64,000 bases of DNA from Sphingomonas sp. Mn802worker (GCF_000382485.1 NZ_AORY01000021.1:58594-122593), one strand, 5' to 3'; shown: positions 45,097 to 54,855, counted from the stretch's first letter. Notes: generated from the letters alone by a model not told the origin. Translations and numbers: made by a program.

Positions 45097-48000
45097 ATGC
45101 GCTTCACACGGCTTCTGGGTGCGTCCGCACTCGCATCGTCGCTCGTTCTGCTACCGCTCACCGCATTGGCGCAGACCAACGGCACTACTGCTGACGGCCA
45201 AGCAGTCGACCAAACCAACGCCCGCCCCGACGCGACTCAGGTTCCGGCTGATTCAATCAATCCTGCCTCACCATCGGCTGCGGAAGCAGAACCTGCCGCC
45301 TCGGGCGAGATCACCGTTACCGGTTCGCGGATCCGTCGTGACGAGTTCACCACCGCCGAGCCGATCACGGTAATCGGCAAGGACGAGGTCACGCAGTCGG
45401 GCTTCAACAGCGTCACCGACGCGCTGCAGAGCAATGCGATCACGCAAGGCACGTCGCAGATTAACAACGCTTACGGTGGCTTCGTCACCGACGGTGGTAC
45501 CGGCGCCAACACGGTTGGTCTGCGCGGCCTGGGTGCCAATCGTACGCTGATCCTGCTGAACGGTCGCCGCCTGGCACCGGGGGGCTCGCGCGGATCGCTG
45601 CTTTCGCCCGATCTGAACGTGCTGCCGACCGCGATCCTCGACCGGATCGAGGTGCTGAAGGCGGGTGCATCATCGGTCTACGGTTCGGATGCGGTTGCGG
45701 GCGTCATCAACATCATCACCGATCAGAAGATCCGCGGCCTGCGGCTCGACGCGCAGGTCAACGTGCCGGAGGTCGGCGCCGGCGTCGATCACCGCGTGTC
45801 GGGCGTGTTCGGGTTCAACAACGACCGCTTCAGCCTTGTCGGCTCGGTCGAATATCGCAAGCGCGACCAACTCTCGCTCAACGATAGCAAGTTCTTTACC
45901 TGCCCGGTTGGTGGGTTCCTCGACGGTGAGGGCAGCGCTTTTGGTTCGGGTGACCCGTTCCCGGTCGGCGATCCGCGCAACTGCTTCACCACCAACAATG
46001 GCGGCACGACCATCAATACGTTGGGCCTACCGACGCGCGATGCGATCGGGCGTACCAGCGGCATCGTTGGTCGGTTTAATCGGTTCGTACCCGCGTCAGG
46101 GGTGACCACAGGTCCCTTCCCCGGTTACCTCGGCGTTGGTGCTTTCGACCGCGACACGTTTGACCCACAGTCGCAGGAAGAAGCGCTGATTACCGGCGTC
46201 GAAACCTACACCGGCTATCTGAGCAGCACGTACAAGACCGACCTGCTCGGCAACGCCGAGATCTACGGTGAGCTGCTGGCGACGCGTCGCAAGTCGTCGT
46301 CACCGCTGTATCGCCAGCTGAGCCTCGACTATCTGCAGGGCAGCCCGCTGCTCCCGGCCGACATCCGCAACGGCCTGTTCGCCGCACCGACGCCGACGTC
46401 AAGCGGCCGCAATATCGCAGCACGCGCGTTCATCAGCTACGGCCTGACCTCATCCGACCAACAGGTAGACTACGTGCGCGCCTCAGGCGGCGTACGCGGC
46501 GACTTCTTCTTCGATAAGTGGCGCTACGACGCCTACGTCGGCAAGTCGTGGAACGACGCGATCTACGAGTCCGAGTCGTTCCTGACCGATCGGCTGGCCA
46601 ACTCGCTCAATGTCGTTGCGAATGCCAACGGCACCTTCAGCTGCGCCAGCGCCGCGTCCAACGCGAACTGCGTTGCCGCACCCGCGCTCAGCGCGGCGGT
46701 GATCGGTGGTCAGCTACCGCAGAACTTCCGTGACTACATCGTCGCGAACACGATCGGTAACACCAAGTTCCGTGAAACGACGTTCGCGTTCAACATCGAT
46801 GGCCCGCTGTTCAAGCTGCCAGGTGGCGATGTTCAGCTGGCGCTGGGTGCCGAATACCGCAAGCAGAGCATCAACGATCAACCCGATCCCAATTCGGTTT
46901 CGGGCAATCTGTTCGGCTTGACCGCCGCGACGCCGACGGTCGGTAAGGACAACGTCAAGGAAGTCTTCGGTGAAGTCTTCCTTCCGCTGCTGGCGGACAT
47001 ACCGTTCTTCCACCGCCTCAACCTGACCGCATCTGGCCGCTACACCGATTATGCCTCTTACGGGTCCGACTTCACCTACAAGGCAGCGGCCGAGTGGGAG
47101 CCGATCCGGGGCTTCGGGTTCCGCGGCAGCTACGGCACGTCATACCGCGCGCCGGCACTCGCCGAACAATTTCTCGGCGCCACCAGTGGGTTCCTCAGCT
47201 CACAAACCGATCCGTGCAGCGCGCTGCCGGTCGCAGGCGAGCAATCGCCCAACCAGCAGATCATCGCACGCAACTGCGCCTCGATCGGTCTGCCCGCCGA
47301 CTTCGAGCAACGTAATGGTGTCACCAGTTTCCGTGTCGGTGGCGCAGCGGCGGGCCTGAGCGCGGAAACGTCGAAGAACTGGACGGTCGGTGCGGTGCTT
47401 CAGCCGCGGCTGCCTGAATCGTTCGGTTCGTTCTCGCTCTCGGTCGATTATTTCGACGTCAAGGTCAGCAACGGGGTCTCGGATCTGAGCGGCGCGACGA
47501 TCCTCAATCGCTGTTACGGCAACGCTAATTTCGACCCCAACGGCGGTTTCTGCCGCTTCGTGACGCGCGACGCCAACCAGGCGCTGACCGTCACCAGCAG
47601 CTTCGTCAATCTGGCGGAGAACATCGTCAAGGGTTTCGAGATCAATGGGCGCTACGCGCGTGACGTCTTCGGTGGCCGCTTCATTCTGAACGCTGCGGTA
47701 ACCAAGTTCACCGAGCAGTCGAGCCGGCTGTTCCCCGAAGAGTTCCTGACCGACTCGAACGGCATTGTGACCGCACCTGCTTGGTCGGGTAGTTTCGACG
47801 CGATCTACACCATTGGTTCGGCGACGTTCCGTTATGGTCTTGATTGGGTCAGCGGCGATCATCACCGCACCTATAATTACTTCGCGTTCGACAATTTGAC
47901 CGGGATTACCGACCCTGCCCTCGTTCAGAGCTACAAGGACAGCTATTACCTCGAGGCGGACGATTACTTCCTTCACTCGCTGTCGGTGCAGTTTAATATC

Positions 48001-48162
48001 GCGCAGCAGTATCAGCTGACGGTCGGTGCGCGTAACCTGCTCAACACCGCTCCGCCGAAGATTTCGGCAGTCGGCTTCTCAACTCAGGGTAACGCGCCGC
48101 TGTACTCGGGCTATGATTATGTCGGCCGGACGCTGTTCGCGAACGTGAACTTCAAGTTCTGA
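45097..48162 (+). CDS. TonB-dependent receptor (paralogue A)
   Basis: A 1021-aa outer-membrane importer. Signal peptide MRFTRLLGASALASSLVLLP...ALAQ, a Gln/Ala-rich spacer, plug with EITVTGSRIRRDEFTTAEPI, INNAYGGFVTDGGTGANTVG, RTLILLNGRRLAPGGSRGSL and GASSVYGSDAVAGVINIIT, then a barrel ending YDYVGRTLFANVNFKF with terminal Phe. Size and plug identify the large sphingomonad/Xanthomonas carbohydrate- or oligomer-type receptors. ATG 45097 was chosen because GGGGG lies 6 bases upstream; an in-frame ATG 12 bases earlier has none. Paralogous to the convergent gene at 48681-51701. Confidence 0.93.
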   Translation: MRFTRLLGASALASSLVLLPLTALAQTNGTTADGQAVDQTNARPDATQVPADSINPASPSAAEAEPAASGEITVTGSRIRRDEFTTAEPITVIGKDEVTQSGFNSVTDALQSNAITQGTSQINNAYGGFVTDGGTGANTVGLRGLGANRTLILLNGRRLAPGGSRGSLLSPDLNVLPTAILDRIEVLKAGASSVYGSDAVAGVINIITDQKIRGLRLDAQVNVPEVGAGVDHRVSGVFGFNNDRFSLVGSVEYRKRDQLSLNDSKFFTCPVGGFLDGEGSAFGSGDPFPVGDPRNCFTTNNGGTTINTLGLPTRDAIGRTSGIVGRFNRFVPASGVTTGPFPGYLGVGAFDRDTFDPQSQEEALITGVETYTGYLSSTYKTDLLGNAEIYGELLATRRKSSSPLYRQLSLDYLQGSPLLPADIRNGLFAAPTPTSSGRNIAARAFISYGLTSSDQQVDYVRASGGVRGDFFFDKWRYDAYVGKSWNDAIYESESFLTDRLANSLNVVANANGTFSCASAASNANCVAAPALSAAVIGGQLPQNFRDYIVANTIGNTKFRETTFAFNIDGPLFKLPGGDVQLALGAEYRKQSINDQPDPNSVSGNLFGLTAATPTVGKDNVKEVFGEVFLPLLADIPFFHRLNLTASGRYTDYASYGSDFTYKAAAEWEPIRGFGFRGSYGTSYRAPALAEQFLGATSGFLSSQTDPCSALPVAGEQSPNQQIIARNCASIGLPADFEQRNGVTSFRVGGAAAGLSAETSKNWTVGAVLQPRLPESFGSFSLSVDYFDVKVSNGVSDLSGATILNRCYGNANFDPNGGFCRFVTRDANQALTVTSSFVNLAENIVKGFEINGRYARDVFGGRFILNAAVTKFTEQSSRLFPEEFLTDSNGIVTAPAWSGSFDAIYTIGSATFRYGLDWVSGDHHRTYNYFAFDNLTGITDPALVQSYKDSYYLEADDYFLHSLSVQFNIAQQYQLTVGARNLLNTAPPKISAVGFSTQGNAPLYSGYDYVGRTLFANVNFKF

Positions 48163-48183
48163 TTCCTGACCTCTGAAAACCCG

Positions 48184-48221
48184 AAAGGGGAGCCGTACGG
48201 GACGTGCGGCTCCCCTTTTTT
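48184..48221 (+). terminator. Rho-independent terminator of receptor A
   Basis: AAAGGGGAGCCG pairs with CGGCTCCCCTTTTTT around an 11-base loop, starting 22 bases after the receptor stop. GC-rich stem and T-run are both present. Confidence 0.9.
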
Positions 48222-48286
48222 GTCGATGCCTTCAATCGGCCATGGCAATGGTGCCCGCGTGCTGGGCCGCGGCAAAGGAGATTGAT

Positions 48287-48466
48287 ATGTCGCAATCCAC
48301 CTACTGGTTTGCCGTCGGCATGCTCTGCGTTATCGGATCGGCGATCACCGCGTTTGGTGAATGGCGGACCTATCGCCGCTCGCGCCAAAACTCGCATCTC
48401 TGGGGAGCGTGTTCGATGCTGCTCCTGGGACTGTTGGTCGCCTCCTTCGGCCTGGTTGCGCACTGA
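48287..48466 (+). CDS. Small membrane protein, 59 aa
   Basis: AAAGGAG stands 6 bases before ATG 48287, a strong start. MSQSTYWFAVGMLCVIGSAI forms a first hydrophobic helix, EWRTYRRSRQNSHLW a basic loop, and GACSMLLLGLLVASFGLVAH a second helix: a two-pass hairpin membrane protein. Lies alone between two convergent receptors; family unknown. Confidence 0.6.
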   Translation: MSQSTYWFAVGMLCVIGSAITAFGEWRTYRRSRQNSHLWGACSMLLLGLLVASFGLVAH

Positions 48467-48632
48467 CGCGACCGTGCCGACGGCATCGCTGCCGGGCCAG
48501 AGGCATGCCCGCTGGCGTACCTGAAGCCCGTATCGGCTTAGTGTAGAAAGATCAGGAAGGTGGCCGGCACACCCGACAACTTCCGCCGCATATCGCTGTC
48601 TATGCGTCTATCGCGCGCAGCGCCGATGGCGC

Positions 48633-48664
48633 AAAAAAACGGCCGGCCACGTGCATGGCCGACC
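48633..48664 (-). terminator. Rho-independent terminator of receptor B
   Basis: On the minus strand CGGTCGGCCA-TGCACG-TGGCCGGCCG is followed by a run of seven T, 17 bases after the stop of the receptor gene at 48681. Confidence 0.85.
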
Positions 48665-48680
48665 GCTTCTGTGTCGATGA

Positions 48681-51600
48681 TCAGAACTTGGTCGTGACGT
48701 TGACGAAGAACTGACGGCCGACGAAGTCGTAGCCGCTGTAAAGCGGCGCGTTGCCGACGCGGTTGTACGCGCCCGACGAGATGAACGGTGGATTCTTGTT
48801 GAACAGATTGCGTGCACCCACACCGATTTCAAACTTCGGGGCACGGTAGTTGAACGACAATGAATGCAGCCAGTAGTCAGGCGTCTTCAGGATGTAGGTG
48901 TTGTCGTAGCCGAAATCGGCCAGATAGTCGGTCGAGTCGGTGTGCTGCGTCCATTCCAGGCCATAGCGAACGTTGAAGTTGCCGACACCGTAGTTGACGT
49001 CGAACACGCCCGTGAAACGCGGATTAAACAGCAGGCCGACCTGGTCAATGATCGGGTCAGTCGGCAACGTCTGGGTGTAACGCTTCAGGAACTGCGTCAC
49101 CTGTGCACCCAGACGCAGATCACCAGGTCCAACGTGCGCCGAGAAGCGCGCAACATAATCAATCCCGCGCAGGATGCTGGTTGAGATGTTGACGTAACCC
49201 GTCGTGACCGTCAGCTGGTACGGTGCCGTGGTGCTGCGCTGCAGGAAGTTGCAGACCGCGTTCTGGCGGAACTGCGGCGAATCGTAGCACTGGCTCTGGA
49301 TCGTTGCCGAACTCAGCTGGCTGATCCCATTATCCACCTTGATATCGAAATAATCGGCCGCGAACGAGAAGTCACCGAAGCTGAACTTCGGCTTCAGCAC
49401 GGCACCAGCGCCCCAGTTGGTCGAGGTTTCGGCCGACAGCCCGGACTCGGCACCGCCACGCTGCTGGATTGTGACGCTATTGGTGGCTTGGAAACCGAGC
49501 GGAATACCATCTGCCTGGCAGTTGGCGAGACGCACCGGCGAAGTTGTTGCACTCAGATTGTTACAGATATCGGTGCTTGCGGCACCAAAGCCTGTAGTTG
49601 CGCCAAGGAACTGCTCGAACAGCTGCGGTGCACGGAACGACGTGCCGTAGCTGCCGCGGAAAGTCAGCCACCGCGTCGGTGACAGCGAGCCACCCACCTT
49701 GTATGTTTCCTGCGAACCATAAGAAGCATAGTCGGTGTAGCGTCCTGATGCGTTCAGCGTCAGGTCGTGGATCACCATGTCACGCAACACCGGCACTTCT
49801 AGCTCGCCAAACACTTCGTTCACGCTGTCGCTGCCGCGTGTCACGGTAGAGGACGAGAAGTTGTAAACGTTATTGTTCTGCGAGTCCTCGGACGGCGTGT
49901 CGTTGATGCTGTACTCGCGACGCTCGAAACCGACCACTGCCTGGACTGGCCCGGCGGGTAGGGTGAACAGCGGACCGTCAAACGACGCGTTGTAGACGGT
50001 TTCGCGGAACTTGGTTGTGCCGGTCACCGGAGCGCTGATGTAGTCGATCCAGTTCTGCGGAAACACGCCGGCGAGCACGTTGTTCGACAAGGCCGGTGCC
50101 GCCACGCAATTGCCGACGGGATTGCGGCACGCGAAGCCGCTGCCCGATGCAACAACGTCGAGGCTCTGCTGCAGCCTGTTGGTAAGCACGAGATCGCTGG
50201 TGTAGCTCGAATCCGACCACGCCTTGCTGGCGTAGAAGTCGTAGCGCCAGTCACCCGGCAGCTTGCCGCGAATGCCACCACCGAACTTCACGAAGTCGAC
50301 CGTCTGGTAGTTGTTGTACGTACCAAAATTGGTGAAGGCACGCGCTGCAACGGGTACGCCGGGCTGCGCCGTGGTAGTACCGGTGGCCGAATAGGCTAGG
50401 AACGTACCGCCACGCAGATTGGCCGGCAGCAGCAGGCTGCCCTGGTTGTAGTCGATCGAAAGCTGACGGTTGCCAATCTGATCCGACTTGCGGCGCGAAG
50501 CGACGAGTTCGGCGTACACCTCGGCGTCGCCGAGCGCACCCAATTCGTAAGTTCCGTTTAGGAAGCCGTTGTAATTCTCGGTCGGCGAGATCAGCGCCTG
50601 CGACAGCAGGCTGGGAGCGAAGGTATCGCGGATGTCGGTGCTAAGCGTACCGCCGCCAACGCACTCGTAACCCGGCAGCGTCCCCGTCGTCACCGCCGTG
50701 TTCGGACGGAAACGATTACAGACGCCAGAGTAATTTGCGGGTACGCCGGGGGCGAGGGCAACCGTGGTGCCCGCACGATTGGGCAGGCCAAGCGTATTGA
50801 TCGTAACGCCGCTAGCGCCCGTGCCGGCCGCGATGCCGTAGCACTTTGACTGCCCTGTGCGCGGATCGATGAAGTCGCCGCTGCCCGGTTCGCCGCCGGC
50901 GGCACTGCGCCGGTAATCGGTCTGGCATTGCGTGAAATCGCGATCGCTAAAGCTTAGCTGATCGCGCCGGTAGTATTCCGCCGATCCATTGATGGAGAAG
51001 CGATCTCCCGTGTGGCCGAACACCGCCGCTAAGCGCTTCTCTACGCCCGCGCCAACCTCGGGCACGTTGACCTGTCCGCTGAGCTCAATACCATTGATGT
51101 TGTTGCGTGTGATGACGTTAACAACGCCCGCGATCGCGTCCGAGCCGTACACCGACGAAGCGCCAGCGTTCAGCACCTCAACGCGGTCAACCATCGCGGT
51201 CGGCAGCGAGTTGAGATCGACCGAGCCAACAGTACCGCGCGACCCCGATGGCGCCAAGCGACGACCGTTGAGCAGAACCAGCGAGCGTGACGTACCCAGA
51301 CCACGGAGCGACAGCGTGTTGGCGCCCGGACCGCCGTTGGTGACGTAACCACCATAGGCGTTGTTGATCTGAGCGGTACCGTTCGTGACACCCGTGCTCT
51401 GAAGCAGCGAAGTCGAGGTGTTGAACCCGGCCTCGGTACGCTCGGTGTTGCTGATCACCGTGATTGGGTCGGCCAGATCAAAGCGATTACGACGGATACG
51501 CGAACCGGTAACGACGATGTCGCCGTCCTTGGACTTGCTCGTGCCGTCGGCGTTTAGATCGGCATCATCCGTCTGCTTAGTATCTGTCCCCGCCTTGGCG

Positions 51601-51701
51601 TCAGTTTCGCTTGGTGTGACTGGCACCTGTGCCTGAGCGGCCAATGGCACCAGCAATACGCCGTACAAAGCTGTGGCGCAGAGTAGCTCCCGTGTTTTCA
51701 T
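48681..51701 (-). CDS. TonB-dependent receptor (paralogue B)
   Basis: A 1006-aa receptor with signal peptide MKTRELLCATALYGVLLVPL...AQA, a Thr/Asp/Lys-rich spacer, plug with DIVVTGSRIRRNRFDLADPI, INNAYGGYVTNGGPGANTLS, RSLVLLNGRRLAPSGSRGTV and GASSVYGSDAIAGVVNVITR, and a barrel ending YDFVGRQFFVNVTTKF. Start ATG with GGGGGAATGA upstream. It shares the plug order and C-terminus with the receptor at 45097-48162, so the pair arose by duplication, now arranged convergently around a 59-aa gene. The ligand is unknown. Confidence 0.93.
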   Translation of the reverse strand: MKTRELLCATALYGVLLVPLAAQAQVPVTPSETDAKAGTDTKQTDDADLNADGTSKSKDGDIVVTGSRIRRNRFDLADPITVISNTERTEAGFNTSTSLLQSTGVTNGTAQINNAYGGYVTNGGPGANTLSLRGLGTSRSLVLLNGRRLAPSGSRGTVGSVDLNSLPTAMVDRVEVLNAGASSVYGSDAIAGVVNVITRNNINGIELSGQVNVPEVGAGVEKRLAAVFGHTGDRFSINGSAEYYRRDQLSFSDRDFTQCQTDYRRSAAGGEPGSGDFIDPRTGQSKCYGIAAGTGASGVTINTLGLPNRAGTTVALAPGVPANYSGVCNRFRPNTAVTTGTLPGYECVGGGTLSTDIRDTFAPSLLSQALISPTENYNGFLNGTYELGALGDAEVYAELVASRRKSDQIGNRQLSIDYNQGSLLLPANLRGGTFLAYSATGTTTAQPGVPVAARAFTNFGTYNNYQTVDFVKFGGGIRGKLPGDWRYDFYASKAWSDSSYTSDLVLTNRLQQSLDVVASGSGFACRNPVGNCVAAPALSNNVLAGVFPQNWIDYISAPVTGTTKFRETVYNASFDGPLFTLPAGPVQAVVGFERREYSINDTPSEDSQNNNVYNFSSSTVTRGSDSVNEVFGELEVPVLRDMVIHDLTLNASGRYTDYASYGSQETYKVGGSLSPTRWLTFRGSYGTSFRAPQLFEQFLGATTGFGAASTDICNNLSATTSPVRLANCQADGIPLGFQATNSVTIQQRGGAESGLSAETSTNWGAGAVLKPKFSFGDFSFAADYFDIKVDNGISQLSSATIQSQCYDSPQFRQNAVCNFLQRSTTAPYQLTVTTGYVNISTSILRGIDYVARFSAHVGPGDLRLGAQVTQFLKRYTQTLPTDPIIDQVGLLFNPRFTGVFDVNYGVGNFNVRYGLEWTQHTDSTDYLADFGYDNTYILKTPDYWLHSLSFNYRAPKFEIGVGARNLFNKNPPFISSGAYNRVGNAPLYSGYDFVGRQFFVNVTTKF

Positions 51702-52073
51702 TCATTCCCCCGAGGTGACGCGATATTTTATTGCGCAGAGAGGGAATGCAAAATGCGACAATAACTTACAACAAGGTCTGCATTCTGATAACGGTTTTAC
51801 AAGCAACGTTGCAAACATATCACACAGCGGTTTGCAAGTATAACAGCGTTGTTGTCCTATATCCCGTTTTTAAACAGATCCACATCGCTACATGTCGTCT
51901 CGACATTCTGGATTAATTATCAAAAGCAAAGACTATCTAGCCTTGGTTTATGCGCAGACTTGCTTCTGATGTTTTAGGAACGATGGGGTGCATGACCTTC
52001 GCGGTTGATATGGCTCATTGGCAAATGATGACTATTATACTCGCCGATCTCGCGTAGTATGAGCGTCGCATGC
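51702..52073. other. A+T-rich intergenic region upstream of receptor B
   Basis: About 370 bases with no credible gene, noticeably richer in A+T than coding DNA. TTGCAA occurs twice (near 51805 and 51830) and could mark a regulator site. The promoter of receptor B must lie here. Its far end is the IS insertion point. Confidence 0.4.
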
Positions 52074-52075
52074 TA

Positions 52076-52909
52076 GGGTCAGGACTCGTTGATCATAGTC
52101 AGAAGATAACGGTGGCAGCGAGAGCGACGGCGGAGAAGAAGGCCGTGGGGCAGCGATCGTAGCGGGTGGCAACACGCCTCCAGTCCTTGAGGCGGCCGAA
52201 CATGATCTCAATGCGGCTGCGACGCCGGTAACGACGCTTGTCGTATTTGACCGGCTCGTTGCGTGATCGCCGGCCCGGAATGCAGGGCTGGATGCCCTTG
52301 GCCTGGAGGGCGTCGCGGAACCAGTCGGCGTCGTAGCCGCGGTCGCCGAGCAGCCATTGTGCTTTTGGCGGTCGTCCAGCAGGGCTGCCGCGCCGGTGTA
52401 GTCGCTGACCTGGCCGGCGGTCATGAAGAAGCTCAAGGGGCGGCCGTTCGCATCGGCAACGGCATGGAGCTTGGTGTTCATGCCGCCTTTCGTGCGTCCG
52501 ATCAGGCGGCCGAGATCCCCTTTTTAACCCGCAGGCTTGATGCCGTGCGGTGTGCCTTCAGGTAGGTCGCGTCGATCATCACGGTCTTGGGCTCGGCATC
52601 GCCCGCAGCTAACCCCTCCATTATGCGCGTGAACACGCCTCGCTCGCCCCAGCGCTTCCACCGGTTATACAGCGTCTTGTGAGGACCATAGGCGCTGGGC
52701 GCATCTCGCCAGCGCAACCCATTGCGGTTGACGAAGACGATGCCGCTCAGCACCCGCCGGTCATCCACACGAGGCTTGCCATGGCTCTTTGGAAAGAACG
52801 GCCGCAGCCGCTCGATCTGCTCGTCCGTCAGCCAAAACAGGTCACTCATCCCGGTCTCCTCCCGGAGCCTGAATCAGATCGCGACGCTCACATCAATGGG
52901 TCCTGACCC
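52076..52909 (-). mobile_element. IS5-family (IS427-group-like) insertion sequence, 834 bp
   Basis: Terminal inverted repeats GGGTCAGGACTCGTTGAT (left) and GGGTCAGGACCCATTGAT (right, complement) match at 16 of 18 positions. A TA dinucleotide flanks each end (52074-52075 and 52910-52911), the typical 2-bp target duplication of this group. Size and two-frame transposase also fit. The element separates receptor B's upstream region from a prophage-remnant area. Confidence 0.9.
52099..52849 (-). pseudogene. IS5-family transposase, frameshifted
   Basis: The first frame (52849 to 52502) gives MSDLFWLTDEQIERLRPFFP, DDRRVLSGIVFVNRNGLRWR, DAPSAYGPHKTLYNRWKRWG and VMIDATYLKAHRTASSL. An A5G2-type slippery site at its end (VKKG) would, by -1 shift, join GRLIGRTKGGMNTKLHAVAD as in IS427 elements. 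In the second frame one base is missing near 52357 (expected LLDD-x-PKAQWLLGDRGYD), after which the sequence continues in a third frame to ATVIF-stop at 52099. The first shift may be programmed; the second should inactivate the transposase. Confidence 0.8.
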
Positions 52910-53044
52910 TAAGTGAGCAGGGTCGATGAGGCCTTGCAGCGACACGGGTACCGTTGGGATGATTGCTCGGACTATTGAACGATCTACAGCGGCTTCGCGG
53001 GCGTGGTCACCGACAGCAACGACGCCGATCAGCATGGCCGTTGC

Positions 53045-53152
53045 ATGTTGTGCACCAGCAATGACCGCGACGGGCTCGTGCAGTTGGTCGCGCAGGCATT
53101 GTGGGACAGCCGGCGGGAAGAAGGTGATCTGCTATGGAAGCAGGCGGATTAG
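53045..53152 (+). CDS. Small Cys-containing ORF, 35 aa
   Basis: MLCTSNDRDGLVQLVAQALW ... WKQAD. The LC--xDRD-LV pattern matches the 33-aa ORF at 54754-54855 (LCRTDDRDSLVEQLVRDMFE). No clear ribosome site, and the frame continues a little upstream, so this may be the end of a truncated gene. Confidence 0.3.
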   Translation: MLCTSNDRDGLVQLVAQALWDSRREEGDLLWKQAD

Positions 53153-53213
53153 TAGCAGTCAAAGTTTGTGAGCTGGCCAGCGCGGCGTTTGCGTCGCTGG
53201 AGCGACGGCCCTT

Positions 53214-53705
53214 CTAGTCCAGGCTCCACATCCACCAGATTGCCGACAGCCGCATGACCATGCTGATCACGGCTGCGATCATAGCGGCGCGAAATGCACA
53301 AACGCCTTCGTCGGTCCGGCCCAAGCTCATGCGTTGGTGCGTAGATGCCGAGGGTCGCGCCGGCCGCGCGATACTTGGCGCGACCGGTCAGCTGGATAGG
53401 CCCATGCCGCTTGTAGCGCTTACCATCGCTGGACTGCGTGTTGCCGAGATCGGCGCAGCCCTCGTACGCCACCCTACTGGCGATCTCCTCCATGTAGCGA
53501 AGCTGCCGCTCTCATGGCCGCACTGACCGATGAAGTGGATCAGCCGCAATGGAGCGTCGAGGATACCGTGCGTGCGGAAGTGAAGCGCGACAGGTAGGCC
53601 GAGCTCCTGCGCGATGTCGGCCTTGGCACCGAAGCGCGCGAACAGCGCGGTGAACGTCACAGGCCCCGGCAGGTTGTTGGGCACGACGCCGAGGCAGTGC
53701 TGCAT
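53214..53705 (-). pseudogene. GH19 (chitinase-like) phage endolysin, frameshifted
   Basis: Starts MQHCLGVVPNNLPGPVTFTA, LFARFGAKADIAQELGLPVA, and reaches the GH19 active-site region FIGQCGHESGSF (catalytic Glu). There one base is missing (AGCTTC-GCTAC), and the gene continues in a second frame with YMEEIASRVAYEGCADLGNT and KRHGPIQLTGRAKYRAAGA. A second shift leads to a hydrophobic end (MIAAVISMVMRLSAIWWMWS). Phage lysis enzyme of this family, clearly inactive. Confidence 0.75.
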
Positions 53706-53974
53706 CGGAATGGCGTCGAACTTAAGGAATGTCCTCTTGTGCCGCTGCCGCAAAGTGTGCAGCTTGGCGGGCGTGATGAACCCCTCAGGCGCTCCGTTGA
53801 AAGGCGGGGCGCTTTTTTTTCTAAGCGCGCAGGCAGGTCGGAAGAGCTTTCCTTCCAATTGGCAGCGCGCGGTTGCGGCGTAGACAAAGCTCAGCCAGAA
53901 TGGGTGCCGGACCGATCTCCTTCGGTTCCCTACGGGGGGCGTCTCACTCTCTTCAGCAGGAGTGAGACGCTCAA

Positions 53975-54245
53975 CGGTCAGCAGATCTTGTCGATCTCGC
54001 GCAGCGTGGGGGTTATCTCCGGGGGGGTACGGGTGCGGCCCAATGTCCTCGCGCTTGGTAATCGCGTGTTCCCAGATTTGCGGCAGGAGCTCGGCATTGC
54101 GCACGTGCGGGTGGAGCACGCGGAGCGCTAGGCGCACCGATTTGCGGCTGCTCTCGAGCGGCTTTCGGCAGGACTGCTCGAGCACCTGCAATGCGAGGTT
54201 CACAGCCAGCATCTTCGCGCGCCGTTTGCGCATCTTGGGTGTCAT
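53975..54245 (-). pseudogene. Degenerate prophage-like ORF beside endolysin
   Basis: MTPKMRKRRAKMLAVNLALQ, VLEQSCRKPLESSRKSVRLA, LRVLHPHVRNAELLPQIWEH and REDIGPHPYPP, then a run of seven C (54021-54027) beyond which the plausible ending EITPTLREIDKIC-stop is in another frame. Basic, helical product of unknown function. Read as a frameshifted remnant of the same prophage lysis region; the stretch between it and the endolysin shows no clean gene. Confidence 0.4.
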
Positions 54246-54425
54246 CTGGCCCAAGGGCAGGGGAAATACCGCAACGCCGCGGCTGCCGCAGGTTGGCTTG
54301 CCGCAGATCTAGTTATGCCGGACCGCGATCCAATCCATCGATGGCGGACCATGCCCGCTTTAACGCGGAACAGAAGGGGAGCGAAAGACTCGTTTTTGTA
54401 CGATGGTCGCGAGCATCATGGGCGA

Positions 54426-54692
54426 ATGAGCGATTCGCGTTTCATCGCTACCGGCACTGCGAGCGGGCGCGCTTCCACCAATCATCACGGCGAGACGTTT
54501 GGCGCGTGGTTGCGCGTTCAGGTCGATCGGGAGAGGTTGGTCGGCCAGCTGGTCGCCGGCGCAAAGCTCGGCCGCCGCTTCCCGCGCGACGGCAGCCCAG
54601 AGGACGTGCGCCGCCATCTCGCCGCGATGCAGGCAGAGGACGACCTGTTCGAAGCGGTCGACGAGGCGGATATCGACTGGCGGGCATACTAA
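54426..54692 (+). CDS. YozE/SAM-like small protein, 88 aa
   Basis: After MSDSRFIATGTASGRASTNH comes a segment with the YozE_SAM_like pattern: TFGAWLRVQVDRERLVGQLV, AGAKLGRRFPRDGSPEDVRR, HLAAMQAEDDLFEAVDEADI and DWRAY. In Bacillus YozE and its relatives this small helical domain has no fixed function. The frame is open further upstream, but ATG 54426 starts just before the domain. Lies between a prophage remnant and other small stress-like genes. Confidence 0.6.
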   Translation: MSDSRFIATGTASGRASTNHHGETFGAWLRVQVDRERLVGQLVAGAKLGRRFPRDGSPEDVRRHLAAMQAEDDLFEAVDEADIDWRAY

Positions 54693-54753
54693 TGGCCGAC
54701 CCGCGCGCCCGCATGCTGTGGCGGCAGCCGACGTGATCCACGATCACCGCGGC

Positions 54754-54855
54754 ATGATACGCTGTGAGTTGTGTCGCACGGACGATCGCGACAGCTTGGT
54801 CGAGCAGCTGGTCCGCGACATGTTCGAAAGCCGCTGCGACGGCACACACGATTAA
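54754..54855 (+). CDS. Small Cys-pair ORF, 33 aa
   Basis: MIRCELCRTDDRDSLVEQLV, RDMFESRCDGTHD. C-x2-C plus a DRD-LV helix. Weak ribosome site. A divergent copy exists at 53045-53152. Real gene status is uncertain; its TAA overlaps that of the PAS fragment on the other strand. Confidence 0.4.
   Translation: MIRCELCRTDDRDSLVEQLVRDMFESRCDGTHD

Noticed and set aside
51731..51916. 61-aa + strand ORF upstream of receptor B
   Set aside because: Lies in A+T-rich promoter DNA, no ribosome site, no recognisable protein character.
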